64,000 bases of DNA from positions 98,513 to 162,512 of the forward strand of contig DATJAP010000021.1 of the NCBI GenBank assembly GCA_035516155.1, written 5' to 3'. Shown piece by piece: positions 18,305 to 27,036 of this stretch. The notes under the pieces are model-generated. The model was given only the letters and a program-made list of their open reading frames with translations, was not told the DNA's origin and ran no database searches. Every line of letters starts with the position of its first letter. Position 1 is the first letter of the stretch. Position numbers and translations under genes: made by a program. The stretch is from JAJYKN01 sp035516155. Lineage in GTDB: Bacteria; Nitrospirota; UBA9217.

Positions 18305-18712
18305 TTATACTTTTTGTTTCACAAGATCCTCGAAATTAGCTTTTTTCAACATTTCCACCATTTTGGCCTGAACAGACAACCACAACACGTGGGATGGGCA
18401 ATGCTTTGAAAAAACGCAGTTCTTCTTGTCGGCAATACAAATATTCAGCGCAAGTTTACCTTCAATGGCTTCGAGCACATCAAGCGCGGAAATTTCACGG
18501 GCTGGTTTTGCCAGCGAGAATCCGCCTTTAACGCCCCGAAAGGATCGAACAATTTTCGCCTTGACCAGTTTTTGAAGAATTTTTGCCAAAAAAGTCTTCG
18601 GTATCTGATATTCATCTGCTATTTCTGCGATAAAGCTTACTTTTTTATACGGTTGCCGAGCCAGGTACAAAACGCTTCGGATGCCGTAATCGCCTTCACG
18701 TGTAACTTGCAT
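18305..18712 (-). CDS. Rrf2-family transcriptional regulator
   Basis: A 135-residue winged-helix regulator of the IscR/NsrR group: MQVTREGDYGIRSVLYLA start, a recognition-helix region around IPKTFLAKILQKL, and a wing VRSFRGVKGGFSLA. Three cysteines (CIADKKNC and the following HC, spaced C-x6-C-x5-C) could bind an iron-sulfur cluster sensing oxygen, NO or iron. It lies directly upstream of ccoN on the same strand, so it probably controls the oxidase operon and itself. The promoter leaves no room for a leader, and no ribosome binding site is present. Confidence 0.85.
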   Translation of the reverse strand: MQVTREGDYGIRSVLYLARQPYKKVSFIAEIADEYQIPKTFLAKILQKLVKAKIVRSFRGVKGGFSLAKPAREISALDVLEAIEGKLALNICIADKKNCVFSKHCPSHVLWLSVQAKMVEMLKKANFEDLVKQKV

Positions 18713-18719
18713 AGCTTAA

Positions 18720-18747
18720 AGTATATCGGACCTTTATCCATTGTCAA
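18720..18747 (-). promoter_or_regulatory. Promoter of the Rrf2-cco operon
   Basis: Minus strand: TTGACA (18747-18742), 16 bases, TATACT (18725-18720). Seven bases separate the -10 box from the ATG at 18712, predicting a leaderless transcript. Confidence 0.65.
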
Positions 18748-18784
18748 GGAGCACCATCTGTTTTTAGAGCCGCCATGGAACACC

Positions 18785-18813
18785 TTAACGGTCATCCCCA
18801 TTTATGATATAAT
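18785..18813 (+). promoter_or_regulatory. Promoter of the DUF4416 gene
   Basis: TTAACG (18785-18790), 17 bases, TATAAT (18808-18813), 18 bases before the ATG. AGAGGC upstream of the start is a plausible ribosome binding site. Confidence 0.55.
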
Positions 18814-18831
18814 GCCCCAACAAGAGGCAAT

Positions 18832-19386
18832 ATGAAAGAAAGCCATCCACCACTACCGGTAAAACTCTTCGTCGGCATGCTGTCACCTGAACCGGAACTG
18901 TTCAAGGCGTGCGCAGAAATCCTCGGCAGCGAATACGGGCCAGTCGAATACGAAAGTGATCTTTTTAGCTGGAATAACACGGATTATTACTGCGATGAAA
19001 TGGGAGAGAACATCCTTCGGAAATTTCTCTTCTTTGAGCGGGTCATGGACCCCGGAAAACTCCCCTCAGTGAAGCATTTTACCATCGGTCTGGAAAAGCG
19101 GTTTGCCATTTTTGAAAGGGATTCCCTTCGGCGAAGAATCAACATCGACCCCGGCTATGTCACGGAAGCCAAGGTCGTCCTTGCTACAACAAAAGATTTT
19201 GCCCACCGGTTGTATATCGGCGACAACCTCTATGGGGAAGTCACGCTGCGATACAGCACTAAAGAACGTAGCTTCATCCCCCATGAATTTACCTACCCAG
19301 ACTTTCGAACAGACGTCTATCTAGCGCTGTTTAACGGCGTACGGGAGTCTTTGCGGGTGGCGCTGCATGGCAGGACCCAGCATTGA
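18832..19386 (+). CDS. DUF4416 family protein
   Basis: A 184-residue soluble protein. The start (PVKLFVGMLSPEPELFKAC), the ESDLFSWNNTDYYCDEMG block, the INIDPGYVTEAKVVLATTKD block and the final TYPDFRT segment match the uncharacterised DUF4416 family, found in Nitrospirota, deltaproteobacterial and Aquificota-type genomes. It has no signal peptide or membrane segment. The biochemical role is unknown. It has its own promoter and diverges from the Rrf2-cco operon. Confidence 0.8.
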   Translation: MKESHPPLPVKLFVGMLSPEPELFKACAEILGSEYGPVEYESDLFSWNNTDYYCDEMGENILRKFLFFERVMDPGKLPSVKHFTIGLEKRFAIFERDSLRRRINIDPGYVTEAKVVLATTKDFAHRLYIGDNLYGEVTLRYSTKERSFIPHEFTYPDFRTDVYLALFNGVRESLRVALHGRTQH

Positions 19387-19442
19387 TAAACACCAGAGGA
19401 ACATAAGGATTGCACGTCGGAAGGGCAGTATGTCTCAGACGT

Positions 19443-19928
19443 TCATGGGGACTCGACAAAAAGAAAATTTTTCGTCGCTTCAACTGTTGATGCAGGGATG
19501 AATTCATGCACGCCCAAACTGATGCGATCATAGGGTTTCAGTTTTTTATCGAGGAACATAAAATTGGCATCATCCCATGTTTGGAACTCTTTCACCGATT
19601 GCCTGATTTGCGCGTGCACCATATCTTCTATAACTTCATAAGAAACTTTTCCCATTTTGAGCAAGTGGCCGCCGAGAGGAATGTATTCATTCTTTTTCTG
19701 AAGTTTTAGTGTCTCGATCAGTTCTGTCTCGCTGATCAAGCCGTCTTCCACGAGCAGGTCGCCGATAGCACGGGAGTAGGGAGAAAATGCCTGAAGTATT
19801 TTCCCTTCGTACATAAGCATCGTTCCGATATTGTTGCCCGATTCGATAACCAGTTCGCCGGTCCTCGACCGCATGCCGACAAGAAATAGGACATCCGTAA
19901 TATTCAACCCCAAGGGATTGTTTTTCAT
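19443..19928 (-). CDS. DUF4388 (PATAN-like) domain protein
   Basis: A 161-residue protein. The first ~100 residues resemble DUF4388/PATAN domains found in bacterial signalling proteins: LGLNITDVLFLVGMRSRTG, GTMLMYEGKILQAF, GDLLVEDGLISETEL. The rest continues the same fold with VSYEVIEDMVHAQIRQSV and FQTWDDANFMFL. Such domains are thought to mediate protein interactions in two-component networks, which fits the nearby regulators. It has no catalytic motif or signal peptide; the exact role is unknown. Confidence 0.65.
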   Translation of the reverse strand: MKNNPLGLNITDVLFLVGMRSRTGELVIESGNNIGTMLMYEGKILQAFSPYSRAIGDLLVEDGLISETELIETLKLQKKNEYIPLGGHLLKMGKVSYEVIEDMVHAQIRQSVKEFQTWDDANFMFLDKKLKPYDRISLGVHEFIPASTVEATKNFLFVESP

Positions 19929-20434
19929 GGATGCTATTTAATCATAAATGCCGGTTACTGTCAAACCGGATTTACTTGAGGCGAAGGAAGGAAAGCTGTC
20001 CCGATTCTGTCCGGCCAATCTTCATTCTTGGTCACCTGTCCCGGGAGAGAGCTGATCCCGATTATTTTAAACAATTCCTCCAATTTTACTAACCTCTTAT
20101 TAATATAAAAGCGCAGCGATCGCGACACCAGAGAAGCTCCTAAAGGACGCCGCAGACACTGATTTCGGGAGCCAATAATCGGTTAAATAATTATCGGAAT
20201 ACGGGGTCGCATTCGCATGCGTCGGACAGGGATTCACCTCAATCGCGGTCAGTGGTCTTGGCAATTCCGAGTTTAAAATGCGATTGCGATTTCAGTTTGC
20301 AGAGTGCTGCCGACATATCTGCAGCAAGGAAACGACAAATCCCTTTTTCAAGAACTCCCTCCAATACCGTTTCCCCTCGCAATTTATTTCAGGAAATAGC
20401 AGTTTTTTCATTTACCCTTGTCCGCCGTTCAAGC
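19929..20434. other. 506-base gap, no confident gene
   Basis: An inverted repeat CCGGTT/AACCGG (19951-19956 with 19964-19969) lies just upstream of the DUF4388 gene. A short minus-strand frame around 20237-20379 (containing VLEGVLEKGICRFLAADM) has no credible start and no recognisable relative. Otherwise nothing is seen. Confidence 0.4.
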
Positions 20435-20863
20435 TTATTTCGGATTGATTGATTGGGAGTCATTGGGATGAACTACGTCTTGCCGAAGGGCGAATGCTTC
20501 GGCGCTCTCAAGTGCTGTTTTTACTATTTTGCCCAATTCCTTGGCTTTGACCGGTTTATTCACATACTCGAACACACCCAAACTGAGTGATTTTAAGTAG
20601 GTTTCCACTGCACCATAGGCGGTAAGCATAACCACCGGCATTGCCGGCACCATGTGTTTCAACTGGAGGAGAAATTCAAGGCCGTCCATGTCAGGCATTC
20701 GATAATCGGTTATGACAAGATCTACCGGTATGCCTTCTCGAATAACCGTGAGGCCGGAATGCGCATCAGTCTTGATAATAACCTTGTAACCGAAGTGACT
20801 CAGGATTTCGCCAAGACTTCTCAGATTCTCAAGTTCATCATCCACCAAAAGCAGTGTTTTCAT
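20435..20863 (-). CDS. Single-domain response regulator
   Basis: A CheY-like receiver of 142 residues: acidic pair in LLVDDELEN, phospho-acceptor Asp in LVITDYRMPDMDG, Thr in VMLTAYG, and Lys in YVNKPVKAKEL. A short tail follows with no output domain, so it acts by protein contact or in a phosphorelay. It lies downstream of an NtrC-type regulator and a histidine kinase on the same strand; that kinase is a possible partner, although the gaps (~250 and ~300 bases) are long for an operon. Confidence 0.88.
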   Translation of the reverse strand: MKTLLLVDDELENLRSLGEILSHFGYKVIIKTDAHSGLTVIREGIPVDLVITDYRMPDMDGLEFLLQLKHMVPAMPVVMLTAYGAVETYLKSLSLGVFEYVNKPVKAKELGKIVKTALESAEAFALRQDVVHPNDSQSINPK

Positions 20864-21109
20864 AAGTCCTCATTTCCTACTTTCTGATCTCAAAACGATC
20901 AATCAGGTGCTTCATGGATATGACGATGTCGTATATGCACATAAAGAATCTATGAAATATAAATAAAAGCAAGAATAATGCCCATGAAATTTTATCATGA
21001 AATCAATATGTTAGGAATCCGAGAATGACCAGATTCGGACCGGTCATAACAGAAGGGACATCCCTATTTCAACGATAACCTGTTGATTTACTGAGGAGTG
21101 TTGGAGTGT

Positions 21110-22528
21110 CTAATTTTGGACAGTCATGTTTTCCGGTTCGTCGTTCAAGGCATGCTGTAACATCCCGTAATCCGCAACGGTATCAATACTGATCCTGTGT
21201 TTTTGGAGCTTGCTGTATAGGGTGGATCTCGGGATGCAGAGAATTTTTGCCGCGAGATGTTTGTTGCCACGGCAGTTTTTGAGCGTTCTAATAATCAAAT
21301 CTTTCTCAGTATCTTTCAGGGACATTGTATCGCGGGATCGATACTGGCCTGTCCTGCCGTGAATATTTTCGGGAAGGTCAGCAGGCATAACGTGCGGACC
21401 TTTTGCCATGACCATTGCGTATTCAACGGCATTAACCAATTCCCTCACGTTTCCGGGCCATGAATAGTGAAGAAAAAGATCGAGCGCCTCCGGCGACATG
21501 GACTCTGCCTTGCTCCGCCCCCGATGACGTTCCATAAAATGATTAACTAGCAACGGGATATCGCTGACCCGCTCGTTTAGTTCGGGAAGCGTGATTGCAA
21601 TAACATTTAACCGATAGTACAGATCCTCACGAAACTTTTTTGCAGCTACGGCTTCTTTTAAATCAACATTGGTAGCAGCAATCAACCGAAAATCGACATA
21701 GATGGCTTTCGTTCCACCGATCCGCTGAAAGGAATGCTCCTCCAGTACACGCAGAAGCTTCACTTGGGAACTAACCGGCATCGTGTCGATTTCGTCGAGA
21801 AAAAGTGTTCCACCTGCCGCGGCCTCTACCCTGCCCAGGACCCGCTGGGTCGCGCCGGTAAAGGCGCCTTTCTCATGGCCGAACAATTCGTTTTCAATAA
21901 GGGTCTCCGTGAACACACCGCAGCTCACCGCATGAAACGGTCCGTCCGCCCGGCGTGAGTGGTTATGGATTGCCCGTGCAACCAGTTCCTTGCCGGTGCC
22001 GCTCTTACCCTGGACAAGAACGGAACTGCCGGAAGGCGCGATATTTTCTATTATGTCCCTGATCCGTTCGATCTTGGGGTGTGTCCCGATAATTTCGTAG
22101 TTCTTCTTGAGCCTCTGAATTTCTCCTTTAAGTTCCTTGTTTTCCTTCAGAGAGTCATAATAGGCCCGGGCGCGGTCGAGAATCTGAAGCAGATGAGAAG
22201 GGGAATAGGGCTTCGTAAGAAAATCGAAAGCGCCCATTTTCATTGCTTCAACGGCACAATCAATGGTGCCTTTCCCGCTCACCATGATGATCTGGGTCTC
22301 CGGATTATGCACTTTGAGCGACTTGAGTAGCTCGATCCCCGTTATGTCCTTGAGCATCAAGTCAGTGACTATGACGCTGTACCGTTCCTGAAGCGCCTTT
22401 GTGAGAGCAATAGTCCCATTTTCCGCAACATCGATCTGGTACTTGCCCTCCCGGTTTACTATTTCGCGCAGCGAATCAAGCACCATTGGTTCATCATCAA
22501 CCAGCAGTACCTGCGGCTTCATTATCAT
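21110..22528 (-). CDS. NtrC-family sigma-54-dependent response regulator
   Basis: Three-domain activator of 472 residues. The receiver (1-120) has LLVDDEP and Asp in VIVTDLMLKD. The AAA+ domain (~145-370) has Walker A GKSGTGKE, the sigma-54 contact loop GAFTGA and Walker B GGTLFLDEID, with the WPGNVREL arginine region. A Fis-type helix-turn-helix is near the C-terminus (HLAAKILCIPRSTLYSKL). GGAG eight bases before the ATG supports the start. It probably pairs with the PAS histidine kinase upstream on the same strand. Target genes are unknown. Confidence 0.9.
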   Translation of the reverse strand: MIMKPQVLLVDDEPMVLDSLREIVNREGKYQIDVAENGTIALTKALQERYSVIVTDLMLKDITGIELLKSLKVHNPETQIIMVSGKGTIDCAVEAMKMGAFDFLTKPYSPSHLLQILDRARAYYDSLKENKELKGEIQRLKKNYEIIGTHPKIERIRDIIENIAPSGSSVLVQGKSGTGKELVARAIHNHSRRADGPFHAVSCGVFTETLIENELFGHEKGAFTGATQRVLGRVEAAAGGTLFLDEIDTMPVSSQVKLLRVLEEHSFQRIGGTKAIYVDFRLIAATNVDLKEAVAAKKFREDLYYRLNVIAITLPELNERVSDIPLLVNHFMERHRGRSKAESMSPEALDLFLHYSWPGNVRELVNAVEYAMVMAKGPHVMPADLPENIHGRTGQYRSRDTMSLKDTEKDLIIRTLKNCRGNKHLAAKILCIPRSTLYSKLQKHRISIDTVADYGMLQHALNDEPENMTVQN

Positions 22529-22831
22529 TTATAAATCTCCATTTCCCTCTTTTTTTACGTAGTGAAAACTACGTTTAATGTCTTTCATGTTGGAACAACG
22601 ACCCTCTGAGTTAAACCTCTTCCTTTCGTTTTTTTTATCGTGCTTGAAAGCACGGAAGCCTTCCTTAGAAAACGGCCATCACAAGCCGCGGTCAGGCTGC
22701 GCTCTGGGTACGGTCATCCCACTTCTGCTTTCTTTTCGGAACACGCAAGCCAAAACTATAGCTATACCTTCGTTTTTGCGAGAAAGGTAGCCAGAATGAA
22801 ACGATGAAGCACTGCGGCCAATTTTTTGATT
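22529..22831. other. Structured gap between kinase and NtrC genes
   Basis: No gene. Two hairpins each sit next to a T-tract (plus strand): ACGTAGT/ACTACGT with GAAA loop (22557-22574) and CGTGCT/AGCACG with TGAA loop (22639-22654). A weaker third involves ACCTT/AAGGT around 22766-22789. Confidence 0.5.
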
Positions 22832-23950
22832 TTACGTACTATTCCCCACTGCTGCAGGCAGGGATATCGAGACAACCGTTCCCTTTCCCTCTTTGCTGAA
22901 TACAGAAATGTCACCGTCGTGCTGCTTGATAATGTTATAGCAGATAGCGAGCCCGAGTCCCGTGCCCCGTTTCTCCAGCGATTTCTTGGTTGTGAAAAAA
23001 GGCTCAAACACTCTCGCTAGAATTTTTTCCGAGATGCCGGATCCGGTATCCTCTATATCGATGGCACATCGTACCTCATTGCATGAAGTGGTTACTATTA
23101 TCTGGCCGCCCGGCTGCATTGCATCCAGCGCATTCTGGAACAGATTCAGGAAAACCTGCTGAAGCATTCGTGCTGACCCCACCACCTGCCTGTCCCGGCT
23201 GCCATAACGTTTCACGACCATGACCCGGGCGTCAGTAATCTTTTTATCGGCCAATTCCAAGGCTGCATCGATGACAGGGTCCACTTCTATCGGTTCAAAC
23301 GGTTCGATTTGGGGCCGGGCAAATTCCAGCAAATCCCGGGTCATCAACTCGAGATTGTCAATGCCCGTCTGAATTTTTTCCAGATATCCCCGTTTCTCAA
23401 AATTAGGCGGCAGAGATTCGGAGAGTAGATAGAGATAGTTACCGATGTAGTCAAGGGGGTTGTTGATCTCATGGGCGATCTCCGCGGCAAAAGTGCCTAC
23501 CGCAGCCATTTTTTCGGACTGGATAAGTCGTTCTTCAAGCCTCTTCTTATCCGTTATATCGCGGAATATCAGGACGGATCCCTGAAGTTTTCCCGTCGTA
23601 TCATGGAATGGAGAGAGCGATGTGGTGAATATATCCCCCTCGATTGCCATATCCCACTCCTGTTGCACCGGTTTAGCGGCATCGACCATGGTTCGGAAAG
23701 GACGGCTGCCGGGATGGACCGGAGAATCATGAATAATCTCGGCGCAGTGTGCACCGATGACGGCTTCATAGGATTTTTTTAACCGTCTGCTAAAGGCCCG
23801 GTTCACCCGAACGATCCTCCCTTCCTTGTTGATTATGCAGATCATATCAGGAATAGAATCAAAGGTGGCTTCCCAGTCCGTTTTGGCCTTGACAATCCGC
23901 TCGTAGAGATGCTCGCTGTCCAGGCTCTTATCTCTGTTTTCTCGACTCAC
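22832..23950 (-). CDS. Cytoplasmic PAS-domain histidine kinase
   Basis: A 372-residue soluble kinase with no membrane segment. PAS domain at ~25-140 (TFDSIPDMICIINKEGRIVR), HisKA at ~150-215 with phospho-acceptor His in EIAHEINNPLDYIG, and HATPase at ~255-370 with the N box (FLNLFQNALDAM), G1 (DTGSGI), and G2 (KRGTGLGLAI). The start is GTG at 23950, overlapping the stop of the upstream kinase remnant (GTGA). Partner is probably the NtrC-type regulator that follows. What the PAS domain senses is unknown. Confidence 0.88.
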   Translation of the reverse strand: MSRENRDKSLDSEHLYERIVKAKTDWEATFDSIPDMICIINKEGRIVRVNRAFSRRLKKSYEAVIGAHCAEIIHDSPVHPGSRPFRTMVDAAKPVQQEWDMAIEGDIFTTSLSPFHDTTGKLQGSVLIFRDITDKKRLEERLIQSEKMAAVGTFAAEIAHEINNPLDYIGNYLYLLSESLPPNFEKRGYLEKIQTGIDNLELMTRDLLEFARPQIEPFEPIEVDPVIDAALELADKKITDARVMVVKRYGSRDRQVVGSARMLQQVFLNLFQNALDAMQPGGQIIVTTSCNEVRCAIDIEDTGSGISEKILARVFEPFFTTKKSLEKRGTGLGLAICYNIIKQHDGDISVFSKEGKGTVVSISLPAAVGNST

Positions 23951-24237
23951 TGCGGCTCCGTATCAGCATGAGGCCCATCGCGCCCTATGACAAAAAGGTC
24001 CTGTTTTATGTCGGTCATCCTGATCCTTTGACAATTCAGTGATACTCCCTTTTCCTTGACCGCCCCGAGGCTGCGGCTAACCTCCGCTATGAGAAGGGAT
24101 ATATCATGGATGACCTAATTTTTTTTGCGAATCTCCCCGTCGATTGGTTGAGCATCTCGGCAAAGTTCCGAGCAATTGACAATAACGCTTACGGGATTGT
24201 TTATTTCATGCTCGACGGCCCGTGCAATTTCTCCCAG
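23947..24237 (-). pseudogene. Histidine kinase remnant with in-frame stop
   Basis: One frame, interrupted once by TAG at 24117-24115, runs into the start of the PAS kinase. The first part reads GEIARAVEHEINNPVSVIV, a clear HisKA phosphorylation box, then NCSELCRDAQPIDGEIRKK. After the stop it continues in the same frame with HDISLLIAEVSRSLGAV. There is no start codon, no sensor region and no ATPase domain. Upstream short direct repeats of GATCCCCT (24243, 24296 and 24331 regions) suggest the 5' part was lost by rearrangement. A sequencing error at the TAG would join the two halves but still leave a fragment. Confidence 0.6.
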
Positions 24238-24305
24238 CGTGGGATCCCCTCAGGTTTGCGCACTGCGGCTGGCGAAACTCGATTATGCGTTGATCCCCTC
24301 AGCCC

Positions 24306-24809
24306 TTACCGGCTGCCGCATTCAGTGGGATCCCCTTTGATCTTTTCGATTGCATGAGAAAGCGCAGGGAGAACAACGGCAAGGTTCTCACGCACGGCCC
24401 TGGGGCTGCCGGGGAGGTTAACAATGAGAGTCTGTTTTCTGATGCCGGCCACGGCGCGGGATATCATGGCATTGGGCGTTTTCTTGTAGCTTTCGGCACG
24501 CATGGCTTCCGCCATTCCGGGGAGTTCCCGTTCTATGACCTCCCGCGTTGCTTCGGGTGTGACATCACGCGGCGCCACCCCGGTTCCCCCTGTAGTAAGA
24601 ATGAGGTCTACATCCCCGGCGTCACAAAGTCTCTCAAGAACTTCAACAATGCGTGTTTTCTCGTCCGGCAGGATTTCATAATGAACTGCCGATGCGCCGA
24701 TGGTGCCGATCATTTCACGAATCACGAGGCCGCTTTCGTCCACTCGTGCTCCAGTAGAACCTTTGTCGCTGAGCGTGATGATTGCTGCACGGATCTCGGC
24801 AAGTGTCAT
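24306..24809 (-). CDS. mogA: Molybdopterin adenylyltransferase MogA/MoaB
   Basis: Adenylates molybdopterin before molybdenum insertion. A 167-residue protein of the MogA fold: ITLSDKGSTGARVDESG at the N-terminus, LTTGGTGVAPRDVTPEAT in the centre and VNLPGSPRAVRENL near the C-terminus, the substrate loops of the family. AAGGAC precedes the ATG. The sulfite oxidase-type enzyme at 42.9-44.1 kb is one likely consumer of the cofactor. MogA and MoaB are hard to tell apart by sequence; the length and TTGGTG context slightly favour MogA. Confidence 0.88.
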   Translation of the reverse strand: MTLAEIRAAIITLSDKGSTGARVDESGLVIREMIGTIGASAVHYEILPDEKTRIVEVLERLCDAGDVDLILTTGGTGVAPRDVTPEATREVIERELPGMAEAMRAESYKKTPNAMISRAVAGIRKQTLIVNLPGSPRAVRENLAVVLPALSHAIEKIKGDPTECGSR

Positions 24810-24980
24810 GATGTGTCCTTTTTGAAGTTTCTTGAGCAGCCGCTGAAGACTATGTGTTCACCTCAGCAGCCATCCCTCTTATATGCAGCGTCAGTACCAA
24901 AACGTATTCACAAGCGATAGCGATCCGATAATTTATGGCATATCTAGCAAGCGGTTCCTTGGTCCGTCATGAGATAAGGG

Positions 24981-26366
24981 TTAGGAGACAACGCCACCCA
25001 CCGTGATATAAGGGATCCGCAGTGAGGGCTGTGCATCACTCACCGGTGATCCCTGGCCGTCCTTCCCGCAAGTCCCGATTGAGAAACCAATGTCGGAGCC
25101 CACCCTGTCAATCGCTTCCAGGACTTGGGGGCCATTTCCTGTGAGCGTCGCACCACGGACCGGCTCTCCGATTTTCCCGTTTTCTATGAGGTATCCCTCG
25201 CTCACTTCAAACACAAAATCTCCGTTTACCGTATTCACCTGACCGCCGCCCATCTTGCGGACAAAAAGCCCGTTCTGCGTTTCACGCAGAATCTCATCGG
25301 CATCGGTTTCGCCCGGGATGATCATGGTGTTCGTCATACGCGGTATCGGGCGGTACTTGTAGGATTCACGTCTGCCGTTGCCTGTTGAACGCGTCCCGTC
25401 CTTCATCGCTGCCAACTTATCGTACATAAATGTTTTCAGCACGCCTTTCTCAACCAGGATGGTATGTTCGGCATCAGTCCCCTCGTCATCGAATCGGAAG
25501 GACCCGCGCTTGCCGGGAAGTGTGGCATCATCTACTACGGTCACGAGCGGTGACGCTATTCGTTCACCGATCCGTTTCGAATACACCGATAAACCCGACT
25601 GGGCAAGATCAGCTTCGAGCCCATGTCCCACTGCCTCATGGATCATGGTTCCTCCGGCCTCCGAGGACAGGATGACCGGCATCCTCCCTGCAGGGGCCTT
25701 CCGTGCGGAGAGCATCATCACGGCCCGACGAGCTGCTGTTTCTGCCGCCGTATCGAGGGCATCCTGGTCGAACAGTTCCATCCCCGCATTGCCGCCCACC
25801 GATTCATATCCAGTCTGGACAACATCCCCATCGGCAGCAACGACATGAACAAGCGCAGTCAGGTACAGACGCTCATCCTCCGCGATTCTTCCATCCGAAG
25901 AAGCTATCGTTACCCGTTGACGATGTTCACGATAAGTTACCAAGGCCTGTCTTATGCGCCTGTCAAACAAACGCGCGATCCGGTCCGCATTGAGCGCCAT
26001 TTGGACTTTATGGCTCGTATCAACCCCTTCCGGCTCTTTTATAATACGGTAATCCACCCGCGGCTTTATTTTGCATAAGTCGATCGTGGAGATGTTGGCT
26101 CCGCCTCCTGCCGCGTGTCTTACGGCGTCGGCTAGTTCAAGAAGCGATGAGGTCGTGAGGTCATTGGTGTATGCGTAAGCGGTGCGCTGTCCGAACAAGA
26201 GGCGGACGCCGGCACCGCAGTCGATACCGGAGACGACTTTTTCCATCCGGCTGTCTTCACAAATGAGGGAAAGCGGCGTGCTTCGTTCTACGAAGATATC
26301 AGCGTATTCTCCCCCGTTGCTGAGCGCTTTTTTCAAAACTTCCGCATAGTCAAGAGCAACGTCCAT
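24981..26366 (-). CDS. tldD: TldD metalloprotease
   Basis: Zinc peptidase subunit that, with TldE, degrades unfolded or modified peptides. The zinc motif is in MIHEAVGHGLEAD, preceded by MPVILSSEAGGT; further conserved elements are DDEGTDAEHTILVEKGVLKTF-type sequence (in pieces) and GGQVNTVNGDFVFEVSEGY. The frame is open to 26426, but the ATG at 26366 (MDVALDYAEVLKKAL) gives the standard length of 461 residues. The partner tldE/pmbA gene is not in the window. Confidence 0.9.
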   Translation of the reverse strand: MDVALDYAEVLKKALSNGGEYADIFVERSTPLSLICEDSRMEKVVSGIDCGAGVRLLFGQRTAYAYTNDLTTSSLLELADAVRHAAGGGANISTIDLCKIKPRVDYRIIKEPEGVDTSHKVQMALNADRIARLFDRRIRQALVTYREHRQRVTIASSDGRIAEDERLYLTALVHVVAADGDVVQTGYESVGGNAGMELFDQDALDTAAETAARRAVMMLSARKAPAGRMPVILSSEAGGTMIHEAVGHGLEADLAQSGLSVYSKRIGERIASPLVTVVDDATLPGKRGSFRFDDEGTDAEHTILVEKGVLKTFMYDKLAAMKDGTRSTGNGRRESYKYRPIPRMTNTMIIPGETDADEILRETQNGLFVRKMGGGQVNTVNGDFVFEVSEGYLIENGKIGEPVRGATLTGNGPQVLEAIDRVGSDIGFSIGTCGKDGQGSPVSDAQPSLRIPYITVGGVVS

Positions 26367-27036
26367 TTCATCTCCCGCCGAACCAACCCTAACTGATTCG
26401 CCTAATCTTTGCTTTTCGGCATTCACTGAACCGCTATCGAATCCTGCAGCTGATAAAAAGTTTTTCTATATTACCAAGGCTTGCAAGTTATTTCAATTTA
26501 TATTTTTTAATCATGATGTATTCGCAGTACAATCTGTCTGCTTCCCTCGTGTTACGACGACGCAGGCTACGCTATCGGAACCATGAGAGAAGGCAATGAG
26601 ACCCTCGAGATAGTCAGAGAGCCAGCGCCAGACGTTCTGTCTCTCGATATTATAATGAGAACGAATTGCTATCATGTCTGCACTGTCGCAAACAGAACCC
26701 TGATTTCAAAAAAGCCTTCGCAATTATTCTGGCCGTCAAAAGCCCGCTGGCTAAGGATGAGTTTGAACGCGGCTTTGGCGGCAATAAGGATATTGTCCGG
26801 CCCTTCAGCCCCCTGGTAATTTACGCCAATATATCCTTGCGGCGCAGCCACTTTCCGTCCTCACCCATAAGACAATAAGCGACAGGACATTCCTGCCTCA
26901 GGGATCTTTCTTGTCCCGAAACGCGCTAGAACAACCTTTTTTTAATGATCCAACGCTTTGCTCAATGCGCTTCCGAAGACCGGCGGGCTTCCTTTTCCTC
27001 CTTGACTTCCATGCTGTTTTAGCTGTAAATTACCCT
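26367..27036. other. 670-base divergent gap, possible gene debris
   Basis: No convincing gene. Fragments with protein-like composition occur: a plus-strand frame ending at 26878 (ENELLSCLHCRKQNPDF) and minus-strand pieces around 26830-26920 (QECPVAYCLMGEDGKWLRRK) and 26690-26860. None has a good start and ribosome binding site, and none was recognised. The right part should hold the promoter for the sensor kinase at 27037. Confidence 0.35.

Noticed and set aside
20237..20379. Short minus-strand frame as a small protein
   Set aside because: No ATG or GTG start and no recognisable similarity; too short to support.
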